Positions 34,919 through 44,492 of a stretch of 64,000 nucleotides of DNA are shown one piece after another. The notes beneath the pieces were generated by a model that saw only the letters and a program-made list of their open reading frames with translations, was not told the DNA's origin and ran no database searches. Source of the DNA: an alpha proteobacterium AAP38 (GTDB taxonomy: Bacteria; Pseudomonadota; Alphaproteobacteria; Azospirillales; Azospirillaceae); the NCBI GenBank assembly GCA_001296005.1, contig LJHR01000045.1, positions 36,893 to 100,892 on the forward strand. Reading direction: 5' to 3'. Position numbers and translations under genes: made by a program. Position 1 is the first letter of the stretch, and every line of letters starts with the position of its first letter.

Positions 34919-36733
34919 ATGGATGCCTATACCCACGCCGTCGCCCTTCACCGCGCCGGACAGGCGACGGAAGCGCTTGCCGCAGCCCGTCAGGCCTTGG
35001 AGGCAGCGCCCGACGATCCGCTGACCCATAATCTGCTGGGCGTCTGCCTGACCACGGGGCAACTGTCGGCGGAAGGGATCGAGGTGCTGCGCGCCGCCAT
35101 CGCCCGCTGGCCCGATCATGAGCATCTGGTCAGCAATCTTGCCATCGCCCTGCTGAACGCGGGTGAGCAGAATGCGGCATGGCACCGACTGCGACATCTG
35201 GCCGTACTGAACCCTGCCAGCGCCATTGCCTTCGACCGACTGGGGTTGCTGTGCAACACCTGGCGGGGCGACCGGGAGGCAGCAACCCGCTTGACCGACC
35301 GCGCCGTGCGCCTGTCGCCACAGGATGAAGGCATACGGATCGACCAGTCCCTGGCCTGGGCGCCTCATGACCTGAACCGCACCATCCGGGCGTTGGATGC
35401 CGCCGCCGTACTGAACCCACAGAACCCCTATCCCTATGTGCAGCGGGCCGGTGCCCTGCTGCGACAGGGACGGTTGCCGGCAGCCCTGCCCCCACTACGG
35501 CGTGCATTGAAACTCGACCCCACACATGACGACGCCATCAAGCATGTGATGCGGTGCCAGCGCTACCTTACCGCCAGCAAGGCGGCGGTGGCACAGGGGC
35601 CGGGACCCGGCGACGGTATCGTGCTGCGCGGCCCCTTCGCCACCGCGTCCGGCTACGCCCATATGGGCCGCCGCTATATCCAGACGCTGCGGCAGCAATC
35701 GGTGCCTTTGCAGGTCATTGGTGTTTTCGGACATGAAACCTGGAGTGAGGAGCCACTGGAGGCGCCGGTGGGTGCCAAGGCCGCGATCAACATCATGGTC
35801 CCGCTGGCGGTGGAGCCCATACAGGGGCTGTCGACCATCCTCTATTCCATGTTCGAAGGGCCGCGCATCTCCCCCACCTGGGCACGGCAAAGCCTGACCG
35901 CCGACATGGTGATCGTGCCCACTGAAAGCTCGCGGGTTGCCTGGGCCAGCCAGGGCTACCCGGAGGATCGTATCCGTGTCTGCCCCCTGGGCGTGGATGC
36001 GGAACCGGCGGCGGCGGACGCCCCACCGCTGGTGCTGGTGGATGGCGCCGGCCGGTCGGTGGCCAGCTACCGCCACCGTTTCCTGAATGTGTCGGACGCC
36101 ATCCCGCGCAAGAACCTCGATGGGGTGCTGCGCGTCTGGCTGCGCACCACGAACCGCAGCGACGATGCCGTCCTGATCCTGAAGCCCGGCAAGGGCGGAA
36201 ACGAGGCGGCGCGCCGTCATCTGCAAGCCATCGTGCGGCAGACGCAGGAACATGTGGGCCGCTCCTTCGCTGACGCCGCTCCCATCGTGCTGGTCGATCA
36301 GCCGTTGACGGAACTGGAGATGACGGGCCTGTTCCGCACTGCCAATTATTACTGGAGCCTGTCGCATGGCGAGGGCTGGGACCTGCCTTTGTCCAAGGCT
36401 GGGGCCATGGGCATGGGCCTGATTGCACCGGCCCACAGCTCCTACCTGGATTATCTGGATGACCGTTTCGCGCGGATGATCCCGTCCAGCACCGGCCCCG
36501 CCCATCTGCCCTATAGCGCGGAGCCTTGGGAACCGTTCTTCGGGCTGGATTGGTGGAACCCGGACGAAGAGGCAGCCGCGTCCATCATCGCCGACATCAT
36601 TGCCGGGCGCGACAGCGCCCTGCCCGATGCCAGCGCCCATCTTCTCAATAATTTCACCTGGGGCCAGGCGGCGCATAAACTGCGCACGATCCTGGCCGAT
36701 GCCGGCCTGCTGCGCCAAGGGGGCATGCCTTGA
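34919..36733 (+). CDS. TPR protein with GT4-type glycosyltransferase domain
   Basis: 604 aa from an ATG four bases after the hldD stop; an in-frame upstream start at 34874 would overlap hldD. TPR-like helices fill residues 1-215 (MDAYTHAVALHRAGQATEAL, DPLTHNLLGVCL). Residues 225-604 are GT-B: RYIQTLRQQSVPLQVIGVFG, ILYSMFEGPRISPTWARQSL, ADMVIVPTESSRVAWASQGY, RIRVCPLGVD, then YYWSLSHGEGWDLPLSKAGA, the loop that binds the donor sugar. No signal or membrane segment. The 3' end overlaps the next start by 4 bases, so the two are coupled. Substrate unknown. Confidence 0.8.
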   Translation: MDAYTHAVALHRAGQATEALAAARQALEAAPDDPLTHNLLGVCLTTGQLSAEGIEVLRAAIARWPDHEHLVSNLAIALLNAGEQNAAWHRLRHLAVLNPASAIAFDRLGLLCNTWRGDREAATRLTDRAVRLSPQDEGIRIDQSLAWAPHDLNRTIRALDAAAVLNPQNPYPYVQRAGALLRQGRLPAALPPLRRALKLDPTHDDAIKHVMRCQRYLTASKAAVAQGPGPGDGIVLRGPFATASGYAHMGRRYIQTLRQQSVPLQVIGVFGHETWSEEPLEAPVGAKAAINIMVPLAVEPIQGLSTILYSMFEGPRISPTWARQSLTADMVIVPTESSRVAWASQGYPEDRIRVCPLGVDAEPAAADAPPLVLVDGAGRSVASYRHRFLNVSDAIPRKNLDGVLRVWLRTTNRSDDAVLILKPGKGGNEAARRHLQAIVRQTQEHVGRSFADAAPIVLVDQPLTELEMTGLFRTANYYWSLSHGEGWDLPLSKAGAMGMGLIAPAHSSYLDYLDDRFARMIPSSTGPAHLPYSAEPWEPFFGLDWWNPDEEAAASIIADIIAGRDSALPDASAHLLNNFTWGQAAHKLRTILADAGLLRQGGMP

Positions 36734-38583
36734 CCGACCTGTTCGATACAGCGCTCGCCCGGCATAAGGAAGGCAGGCTGGCAGAGGCGGAGACGCTCTA
36801 CCGGCAGGTTCTGGCCACCCATCCCGACCATCCCTATGCCAACAATAATTTCGCTATCCTGCTACGCGCCCAGCGGCGGTGGGAGGATGCGGTGGCCTGC
36901 TATCAGCGGGCCATACGCGCCAATCCCGAGGATGCCCAGGTCCTGAACAACCTGACCTGCGTCCTGTCCGACCTGGGCCAGGACGCACGCGCGGCCAAGA
37001 TTGCCATGATGGCAGTCGCGCTGAAGCCCGACTATGCGGAGGCCTGGTTCAATCTGGGCAACATCCTGCGCAATCTGGGCGGGGCCGATCAGGCCCGCCA
37101 AGCCTATCGCCGTGCCGTCCGCATCCGGCCCGACATGGCGGAGGCCTGGTCCAACCTTGGCGACATGCACAAATCGGCATCCGAACTGACCCAGGCCATG
37201 GACTGCTACCGCACGGCCCTGCGCCTGCAACCCGGCCTGCCCCAGCCCTATGTCAATCTGGGTGAGGTCCTGAAGGAACAGGGCCGCGCAACGGACGCCA
37301 TCACCCTTTTGCAGCATGCGCTGGAACAGCATCCCACCCTGGCCTTGTTGCATTCCAACCTGCTGTTCGCCCTGCATTACACGCCGCATGTGCCCCCGGA
37401 GGTGATTTTCCGCGCCCATCGGCATTGGGGCGAACGCCATGCCGCCGCACTGACACCCGCCGCTCCTTCGTTCGCCAATGACCGCACGCCCGACCGGCGG
37501 CTGCGTGTCGGCTATGTCTCGCCGGATTTCTGTGGCCATGCCGTCTCCTGCTTTCTGGAGCCGCTGCTGCGCGGGCATGACCGGTCACAGGTAGAGATTT
37601 TCTGCTACCCCATTTCCCGCCGCAATGATGCCGTCACCGACCGGTTCAAGGCCATCACCGGCCACTGGGTCCCCCTGACCGGCCTGACCGATGATGAGGC
37701 GGCGGACCGTATCCGCGCCGACGGCATCGATATCCTGGTCGATGTGGCGGGCCATACCTGCGACTGCCGCCCCCTGATCTTCGCGCGCAAGCCGGCCCCC
37801 ATCCAGGTCTCCTGGCTGGGCTATCCCGACGGCACCGGTATGACGGCCATGGATTACCGCCTGACCGACGCCATTGCCGATCCGCCGGGCGTGACCGATG
37901 GCTGGCATCTGGAAAAGCTGGTGCGGTTGGATGATGGCTTCCTCTGCTTCCGCCCGGCGCAGGAAACCGCACCCGCCGGCCCCCCGCCCGCCCGACGCAA
38001 CGGCTACGTCACCTTCGGTTCATTCAATAACAGCGCCAAGGTGACACCGGAAGTGGTGGCGCTCTGGTCGGCCCTTCTGCTGCGCGTGCCCGGCTCGCGC
38101 CTGATCCTGAAAAGCAAGCCCTTCGCCGATCCGGCCACGCTGGCCCGTTACCAGTCACTGTTCACGGCGAACGGTGTCACGCCTGACCGAGTAGACCTGC
38201 TGCCGCAGACCCCGGATCAGGGCGACCATCTGCGCGCCTATGACCGGCTGGATATCGCACTGGACCCGTTCCCCTATAATGGCACCACGACCAGTTGCGA
38301 GGCGTTGTGGATGGGTGTGCCCGTGGTCAGCCTGCGTGGCACCCACCATGTCGCCCGCGTCACGGCCAGCCTGCTGCACCGTGTCGGCCATGACGATCTG
38401 GTGGCCGACAGCCCCGACACCTTTCTCGACATTGCCGCCGGGCTGGCAGGTGATCTGGACCGGCTGGAAAGTCTGCGCCGGACCCTGCGCCCCCGCATGC
38501 AGGCAAGCCCGCTTTGCGATGCCTACGGCTTTGCGGCGCAGGTGGAAGCGGCCTATCGGCAGATGTGGAAGGACTGGGTGTAG
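36730..38583 (+). CDS. TPR protein with GT41 domain (SPINDLY-like variant)
   Basis: 617 aa from a TTG with AAGGGGG upstream; the start overlaps the preceding stop (TTGA). Residues 1-220 are canonical TPR units (AEAWFNLGNILRNLGGADQA, AEAWSNLGDMHKSASELTQA). The GT41 region has GYVSPDFCGHAVSCFLEPLL near 262 (His kept), FGSFNNSAKVTPEVVALWSA near 432 (Lys kept) and FPYNGTTTSCEALWMGVPVV near 513. The last is NGTTT, as in plant SPINDLY and many bacterial homologues, not the GHTT of OGT. SPINDLY uses GDP-fucose, OGT uses UDP-GlcNAc; which applies here is not shown. Last gene of the right-hand glycosylation run, and paralogue of 3033-4922. Confidence 0.87.
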   Translation: MTDLFDTALARHKEGRLAEAETLYRQVLATHPDHPYANNNFAILLRAQRRWEDAVACYQRAIRANPEDAQVLNNLTCVLSDLGQDARAAKIAMMAVALKPDYAEAWFNLGNILRNLGGADQARQAYRRAVRIRPDMAEAWSNLGDMHKSASELTQAMDCYRTALRLQPGLPQPYVNLGEVLKEQGRATDAITLLQHALEQHPTLALLHSNLLFALHYTPHVPPEVIFRAHRHWGERHAAALTPAAPSFANDRTPDRRLRVGYVSPDFCGHAVSCFLEPLLRGHDRSQVEIFCYPISRRNDAVTDRFKAITGHWVPLTGLTDDEAADRIRADGIDILVDVAGHTCDCRPLIFARKPAPIQVSWLGYPDGTGMTAMDYRLTDAIADPPGVTDGWHLEKLVRLDDGFLCFRPAQETAPAGPPPARRNGYVTFGSFNNSAKVTPEVVALWSALLLRVPGSRLILKSKPFADPATLARYQSLFTANGVTPDRVDLLPQTPDQGDHLRAYDRLDIALDPFPYNGTTTSCEALWMGVPVVSLRGTHHVARVTASLLHRVGHDDLVADSPDTFLDIAAGLAGDLDRLESLRRTLRPRMQASPLCDAYGFAAQVEAAYRQMWKDWV

Positions 38584-38594
38584 GGGATTGCCAC

Positions 38595-38712
38595 CCCTCA
38601 CCCTCCCACCCGCAAGCAGGCGAGGGGTGAAAATGCCCCCAAGTTCCGCCCCTCGCCCACGAAAGTGGGAGGGGGAGGGGCCCATTGGCGCCAGCCGATG
38701 GGAGGGTGAGGG
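38595..38712. repeat. Dispersed palindromic element, copy 1
   Basis: 118 bp bounded by perfect 14-bp inverted ends, CCCTCACCCTCCCA (38595-38608) and its complement (38699-38712). Inside are CGCAAGC...GGCGAGGGG and CCCCTCGCCCACGAA, arms of a second hairpin, followed by GGGCCC and GGCGCCAGCC. A second copy lies at 57947-58081. Both lie directly after a gene stop, as REP/RUP-like elements do. No coding capacity. Confidence 0.85.
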
Positions 38713-38728
38713 AACCGCGCCCGTCACC

Positions 38729-39652
38729 TCAATGCGGCTTCACACCCGTCGATTGCTCAATGCTGTTCAAGGCCTCGGCCAGCCGGTGCGAGGCACTGCC
38801 CCGCTTGGCAGGCTGCTGCTGTACCGATGCGTCGGGCGACCATCCGGCCAGGAAAATCACCTCGAACGTGGCTGGCACAGTGCCATCCGCTTCGCGGAAC
38901 AGCTCCATATAGCGTTCGGCGGCGCGGACAATGACCTCCCGCCGGGTCGGGCGCTTCAGGCGCGACAGGGCAGCATTGGTCTCCCCCATACCGCGCAGGT
39001 CGCGCATGAGGCGGAACGGGTCAGGGTAGCTGACGGTCAGCGTGTCCATATCCGCGACGGGCAGGGCATAACCGGCCCGTTGCAGCAGGCCCGCCGCATC
39101 GCGCAATCCTGCCATGGGGCTGATCCGGGCCGACACGCCGCCCGTCACCTCCATCTCCGCCTCCATCAGCGACCGGCGCAGCTCAAACAGGCTGTCGCCG
39201 CCCAGCATGGACGCGATGAACAGCCCGTCAGGACGCAGAACCTGCCGCGCCTGGATCATGGCGCCCGGCAGATCGTTGACCCAATGCAGCGACAGGTTGG
39301 AAATGACCATGTCAAACGAACCGGGCGCAAACGGCAGCGCCTCTTCATCCGCGGCCACAGCCGGGCTGCCTGTATTCATCCCGGCCAGCCGCGCCATGGC
39401 GGGGGACAGATCGGCATGCACCACCTGCGTGACGCCGTTGCGGCCCTTCAAGGCCGCCTCGACCTCGCCACCATGGCTGCCCAGGCTCAGGACGCGCGGG
39501 AACTCCCGGCGGATCATGTCCAGCCGTTCACCCAGCCGTTCCGCCACCTCTCGCAGCAGGAAATCATAGGCAGAAAGCCCCGGTGCCGCGCGGTCGCGCC
39601 GCTGGCGGATCAGGGGGCGGTCGAAAAGGAACATAGTATCGGCGTCGCTCAT
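38729..39652 (-). CDS. SAM-dependent methyltransferase fold protein, NDUFAF5/BioC-like
   Basis: 307 aa. Class I methyltransferase: RVLSLGSHGGEVEAAL (SAM-binding motif I, residues about 53-68), VVHADLSPAMARLAG, FDMVISNLSLHWVNDLPGAM (motif IV) and LRPDGLFIASMLGGDSLFEL. The start MSDADTMFLFDRPLIRQRRD and the SMLGGDSL segment match alphaproteobacterial relatives of mitochondrial NDUFAF5, a complex I assembly factor that hydroxylates an arginine of the NDUFS7 subunit. BioC, the malonyl-ACP methyltransferase, is the related alternative, but no bio genes are near. It diverges from groES. Confidence 0.8.
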   Translation of the reverse strand: MSDADTMFLFDRPLIRQRRDRAAPGLSAYDFLLREVAERLGERLDMIRREFPRVLSLGSHGGEVEAALKGRNGVTQVVHADLSPAMARLAGMNTGSPAVAADEEALPFAPGSFDMVISNLSLHWVNDLPGAMIQARQVLRPDGLFIASMLGGDSLFELRRSLMEAEMEVTGGVSARISPMAGLRDAAGLLQRAGYALPVADMDTLTVSYPDPFRLMRDLRGMGETNAALSRLKRPTRREVIVRAAERYMELFREADGTVPATFEVIFLAGWSPDASVQQQPAKRGSASHRLAEALNSIEQSTGVKPH

Positions 39653-39751
39653 GCCCCTGCCATACTCCCGCTGGCGGTTACTGGCAACCCGTCCCGCTGC
39701 TGATCTTCGGCAGCGTCATGGCAACTTCATCGAAATATGACGGAGCGCTTC

Positions 39752-39780
39752 TTGACAGTTGGGACCTGGATGATTAGGTC
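39752..39780 (+). promoter_or_regulatory. Probable groESL promoter
   Basis: A perfect TTGACA at 39752-39757 (within CTTGAC, as in heat-shock -35 boxes) is followed 17 bases on by TAGGTC, a weak -10. CIRCE starts right after it, so repressor binding would cover the transcription start. Confidence 0.55.
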
Positions 39781-39781
39781 A

Positions 39782-39808
39782 TTGGCACTCACCGAGCGTG
39801 AGTGCTAA
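39782..39808 (+). promoter_or_regulatory. CIRCE element (HrcA operator) upstream of groES
   Basis: TTGGCACTC-N9-GAGTGCTAA, the standard CIRCE inverted repeat with a 9-base spacer and one arm mismatch (TTGG for TTAG). It lies 47 bases before the groES start. HrcA should repress groESL here and release it on heat shock; hrcA itself is not in the window. Confidence 0.95.
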
Positions 39809-39855
39809 CAACAGGCTCACGCCCAAACCCTTTTGCCTTTTCAGGGAGAGATCCT

Positions 39856-40146
39856 ATGAAGTTCCGTCCGCTGCACGACCGCGTCGTGGTCAAGCGCGTT
39901 GAGTCCGAAAAGAAGACGGCCGGCGGCATCATCATCCCCGACACCGCGTCGGAAAAGCCCCAGGAGGGCGAGGTGGTCGCCGTGGGTTCCGGCACTCGTG
40001 ACGAGTCCGGCAAGCTGGTGGCTCTCGACGTCAAGGCCGGCGACCGCGTCCTGTTCGGCAAGTGGTCTGGTACCGAAGTGAAGATCGACGGTGTCGAATA
40101 CCTGATAATGAAGGAAAGCGACATCATGGGCGTTCTGAACGCCTGA
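39856..40146 (+). CDS. groES: Co-chaperonin GroES (Hsp10)
   Basis: 96 aa, standard length. It begins [14 protein letters not shown], then the mobile loop region [20 protein letters not shown], later [18 protein letters not shown] and [12 protein letters not shown]. The ATG at 39856 has GGGAGAG in front; an upstream in-frame start at 39802 is inside CIRCE and is rejected. GroES caps the GroEL folding chamber as a heptamer in the cytosol. Cotranscribed with groEL 52 bases downstream, under CIRCE/HrcA control. Confidence 0.98.
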   Translation: MKFRPLHDRVVVKRVESEKKTAGGIIIPDTASEKPQEGEVVAVGSGTRDESGKLVALDVKAGDRVLFGKWSGTEVKIDGVEYLIMKESDIMGVLNA

Positions 40147-40171
40147 GTCGGATCACTTTAGATCCCACTGA

Positions 40172-41842
<1,671 letters not shown>

Positions 41843-41880
41843 GTCCCGGTCGTTCAGCCGAACTGGCTTGAATGCGAAGC

Positions 41881-41911
41881 CCCCCGGCAGAGCAATCTGC
41901 CGGGGGTTTTT
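41881..41911 (+). terminator. groESL rho-independent terminator
   Basis: CCCCCGGCAGA (41881-41891), loop GCAA, complement 41896-41906, then five T residues. It lies 38 bases after the groEL stop and before the convergent hydrolase gene. Confidence 0.95.
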
Positions 41912-41959
41912 GTTCGTTTGGAGAGTAAGAAACGCCCTGTATCCCAGCAGCACGCCGCG

Positions 41960-43168
41960 TCAGGGGCGGGCAAACAAGGCCGCCTCGACCAGCTTGGCCA
42001 TCGCCGCATACCCCGCCTCGCTGGGGTGCAGGCGGTCGCCGATATCATAGGCGGGCAGCAGGCGGCCCGGATTGGCGGGATCGCGCATACCCCGGTCGAA
42101 ATCGACCAGCCCGTCAAAGCCGGCGGCGGGTGACCGCAGCCACTCATTGACCTTCTGGCGGATCACCTCGCCATCGGGCCGGTAATATTTCGCCCCCTCA
42201 TAGGGCATGATGGTGCCGGCATAGATGCGCACACCGCGCGCCAGTGCCCGGTCACGCAGCTGTGACAGGCCCTGGATCACCTGCTCGGCCGTCACCTCCT
42301 CCCCCGGTTTGATGGAGCCATTGCCGATATCATTGATGCCGATCAGCAGCACGATATCGGTCACACCGGGCTGGCCCAGGGCGTCGCGGTCGAACCGGGC
42401 CAGCATGCTGGCCCCGGCATTCGGGCGTAGCAGACGGTTGCCGGAAATGCCCTGATTCACGACGATGGTGCGCGCCACATCGCCGCCGCGCGCGGACAGC
42501 AGGGCCGACAGTTGGCGCGGATAGGTGCCGCGCGGGGCCTGATGCGTGACGTCACCTTCGGTGATGCTGTCGCCGATGGCGACAAGGACGGGGGACGCCT
42601 GTCCCAGGACCTCTACTGTGGCCAGGGGGCTGGCCGAGCGTTTCACCTCTGCCCCCGGCAGCGGGCCGGGCTGCCCCGTCTGATCACCGGGCGCGATCTC
42701 CACCTGCGAGCGGTGGCCGGCCACGATGGCGGGGCCAGGATAATGGATCGACAGTGCCAGGCGCTGGCCCTTCACGACGGGCAGGGACACCGGATCGCTC
42801 AACAGCGGGGCGCCGATGGCCAGGCTGGCCTGCGCATTGCCGCCAAAGGTTACGGCAACTGCCGGCCCCGCCGCCTCACCCCCGGCGTCCAGGGGGGTCA
42901 GACGGACAGGGCCGAAGCTCAACCCCTGCCCACCCAGCTCATTCGTGAAACGCAGACGTACGGCTTGGCCATCGGCATCCAGCACCAGGGTCTGGCGCAC
43001 CGTCTGCCGGTCATAGGTGGGGGTATCACCGGGGGGCAGCGGGGCCAGCGCCCAGGCTGGTCGCCAGACCGACGCCTGCATTGCCGGTTGCTGCCCACCC
43101 GTGACACAGGCCGACAGGCCCATCAGCAAGGCCCCAGCCAACAGGGAACGACCCATCACACGCCACAT
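41960..43168 (-). CDS. SGNH/GDSL-family hydrolase, predicted lipoprotein
   Basis: 402 aa from an ATG with a strong GGGAGGA in front; a longer frame to 43306 has no support. The N-terminus is MWRVMGRSLLAGALLMG followed by the lipobox LSAC, so it is probably a lipoprotein facing the periplasm. Residues 30-185 form a beta-rich domain. The catalytic SGNH domain shows block I VAIGDSITEG near 195 (nucleophile Ser), GISGNRLL (Gly, Asn), GINDIGNG (block III) and DRLHPSEAGY near 378 (Asp and His). Members are esterases or carbohydrate deacetylases; the substrate is not known. Convergent with groEL and 62 bases downstream of the photolyase-like gene. Confidence 0.87.
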   Translation of the reverse strand: MWRVMGRSLLAGALLMGLSACVTGGQQPAMQASVWRPAWALAPLPPGDTPTYDRQTVRQTLVLDADGQAVRLRFTNELGGQGLSFGPVRLTPLDAGGEAAGPAVAVTFGGNAQASLAIGAPLLSDPVSLPVVKGQRLALSIHYPGPAIVAGHRSQVEIAPGDQTGQPGPLPGAEVKRSASPLATVEVLGQASPVLVAIGDSITEGDVTHQAPRGTYPRQLSALLSARGGDVARTIVVNQGISGNRLLRPNAGASMLARFDRDALGQPGVTDIVLLIGINDIGNGSIKPGEEVTAEQVIQGLSQLRDRALARGVRIYAGTIMPYEGAKYYRPDGEVIRQKVNEWLRSPAAGFDGLVDFDRGMRDPANPGRLLPAYDIGDRLHPSEAGYAAMAKLVEAALFARP

Positions 43169-43230
43169 CGTGTCCTCCCATTTTTCGATATTGAAAATCA
43201 TATAATGGGAGATACTTGCCGTGATCCAGC

Positions 43231-44418
43231 CTAAATCACCTGCGTCAGAAGCGTCGGGATCTTTTCCTTGAAGGCGAAGAAGCCCTTGCCGGCATGGGGC
43301 CAGCACAGCGCGTCATAGGGTCGCCGCAGGGGCAGCAGCTTTACCCCCGCCCGGCCCAGTTCCACCGACAGGCGGCCCAGCGCGGTCCGTACCGGACCCA
43401 CGGGCGCCTCCGGCACCACCACCTGCGTCAGGCCATGGGCACGGGTCCAGGCCAGCATATCACCAATGCCAAGGCAGGAACCGGGCAGGCCCAGACGCCG
43501 GCCCATTCCTGTCACACCATCGCCCAGCGCCGCCGCCGTCCAGTCCTGCACCATGGCCGACCGGCCATCATCAATGATCAGGCCGGCCAGGGCACTGATA
43601 TCGACGCCGATATCCAACCCCACCCCAGCCACATCATCACCATGCAGCAGCAGACCCGTGGCCGCCTGCCGCTCAGGGGCCGGTATGGGCGCGATGGGGG
43701 TGGCGGGCGGCGTTGACGCTTCCTCCAGCGCCACCGCCACCCCGCTCAACCCATCGGGATCAAACCGGCCATTGGTGTGGTCACGGATATTGTCGCGGCG
43801 GGCCAAATAGGTTTTGCCCTTGGTATGCAGCCCCGCCACCCAGCGCCAGGACAGGGTGTTGCTGGCCGGGTCTCCGTCCAGCAGGTGGCGGAAGAAGAAA
43901 TCGGCCCCCAGTTCCCAAGGCAGGCGCAGCGTGAAAATCCAGATGCTGGCGAACCACATGCGGGCATGGTTGTGCAGATAGCCGGTTTCCACCAGCTCCA
44001 CGGCCCAATCATCAAAACCCTCAATACCCGATCGGCCTTCGCAGGCCCGCTCCACCCGGCGTGCCAGCGAACGGTCATGCGCCATGGCATTCATGGCCGC
44101 GTCCAGCCCCTGGGCATAGCGGTCATAGATGCCGGGCCGCATTTCCAGCCAGCCCTTCCAGTAGGTGCGCCAGAACACTTCCGCGACAAACTTCTCCGCT
44201 GCCTCCGCCCCATGCGCGGCGATGGCCGCCTGCAACAGTTCCTGTTCGGTCACCAGACGGTGCCGGACATAGGGGGACAGTTCGGACACCGCATGGCGCT
44301 TGCCGGGACCGGGGTCGCTGTTGCGCCCGGCGGCATAGGTGCTGCCCATACGGGGGGTGAAACGGGACAGCCGGTCAAGGCCGGCAGCGCGCGTCGGAGG
44401 GAAATTGATCATCTGCAT
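43231..44418 (-). CDS. Photolyase/cryptochrome-family FAD protein with permuted domain order
   Basis: 395 aa. Residues 1-235 match the FAD-binding helical domain of photolyases: SELSPYVRHRLVT, EKFVAEVFWRTYWKGWLEMR, GFDDWAVELVETGYLHNHAR, MWFASIWIFTLRLPWELGAD and DPASNTLSWRWVAGLHTKGK. In canonical enzymes an alpha/beta antenna domain comes before this. Here an alpha/beta region follows instead (about 255-395: GLLLHGDDVAG, WTRAHGLTQVVVPEAPVGPV, ending LCWPHAGKGFFAFKEKIP). Its end resembles the end of the antenna domain. The family uses flavin and light to repair UV lesions or to signal. The start at 44418 lacks a good ribosome site; an ATG at 44412 is equally possible. Confidence 0.8.
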   Translation of the reverse strand: MQMINFPPTRAAGLDRLSRFTPRMGSTYAAGRNSDPGPGKRHAVSELSPYVRHRLVTEQELLQAAIAAHGAEAAEKFVAEVFWRTYWKGWLEMRPGIYDRYAQGLDAAMNAMAHDRSLARRVERACEGRSGIEGFDDWAVELVETGYLHNHARMWFASIWIFTLRLPWELGADFFFRHLLDGDPASNTLSWRWVAGLHTKGKTYLARRDNIRDHTNGRFDPDGLSGVAVALEEASTPPATPIAPIPAPERQAATGLLLHGDDVAGVGLDIGVDISALAGLIIDDGRSAMVQDWTAAALGDGVTGMGRRLGLPGSCLGIGDMLAWTRAHGLTQVVVPEAPVGPVRTALGRLSVELGRAGVKLLPLRRPYDALCWPHAGKGFFAFKEKIPTLLTQVI

Positions 44419-44492
44419 GGGCCGGCGAGATAGATCGCGGCGGCCCGGCGGAAAGGGGGAGAGTGTAGCGTCAGAACCGACTCATATGCCCT

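Noticed and set aside
39802..39855. Longer groES reading frame
   Set aside because: It would start inside the CIRCE operator. GroES families begin MKFRPLHDR, at 39856.
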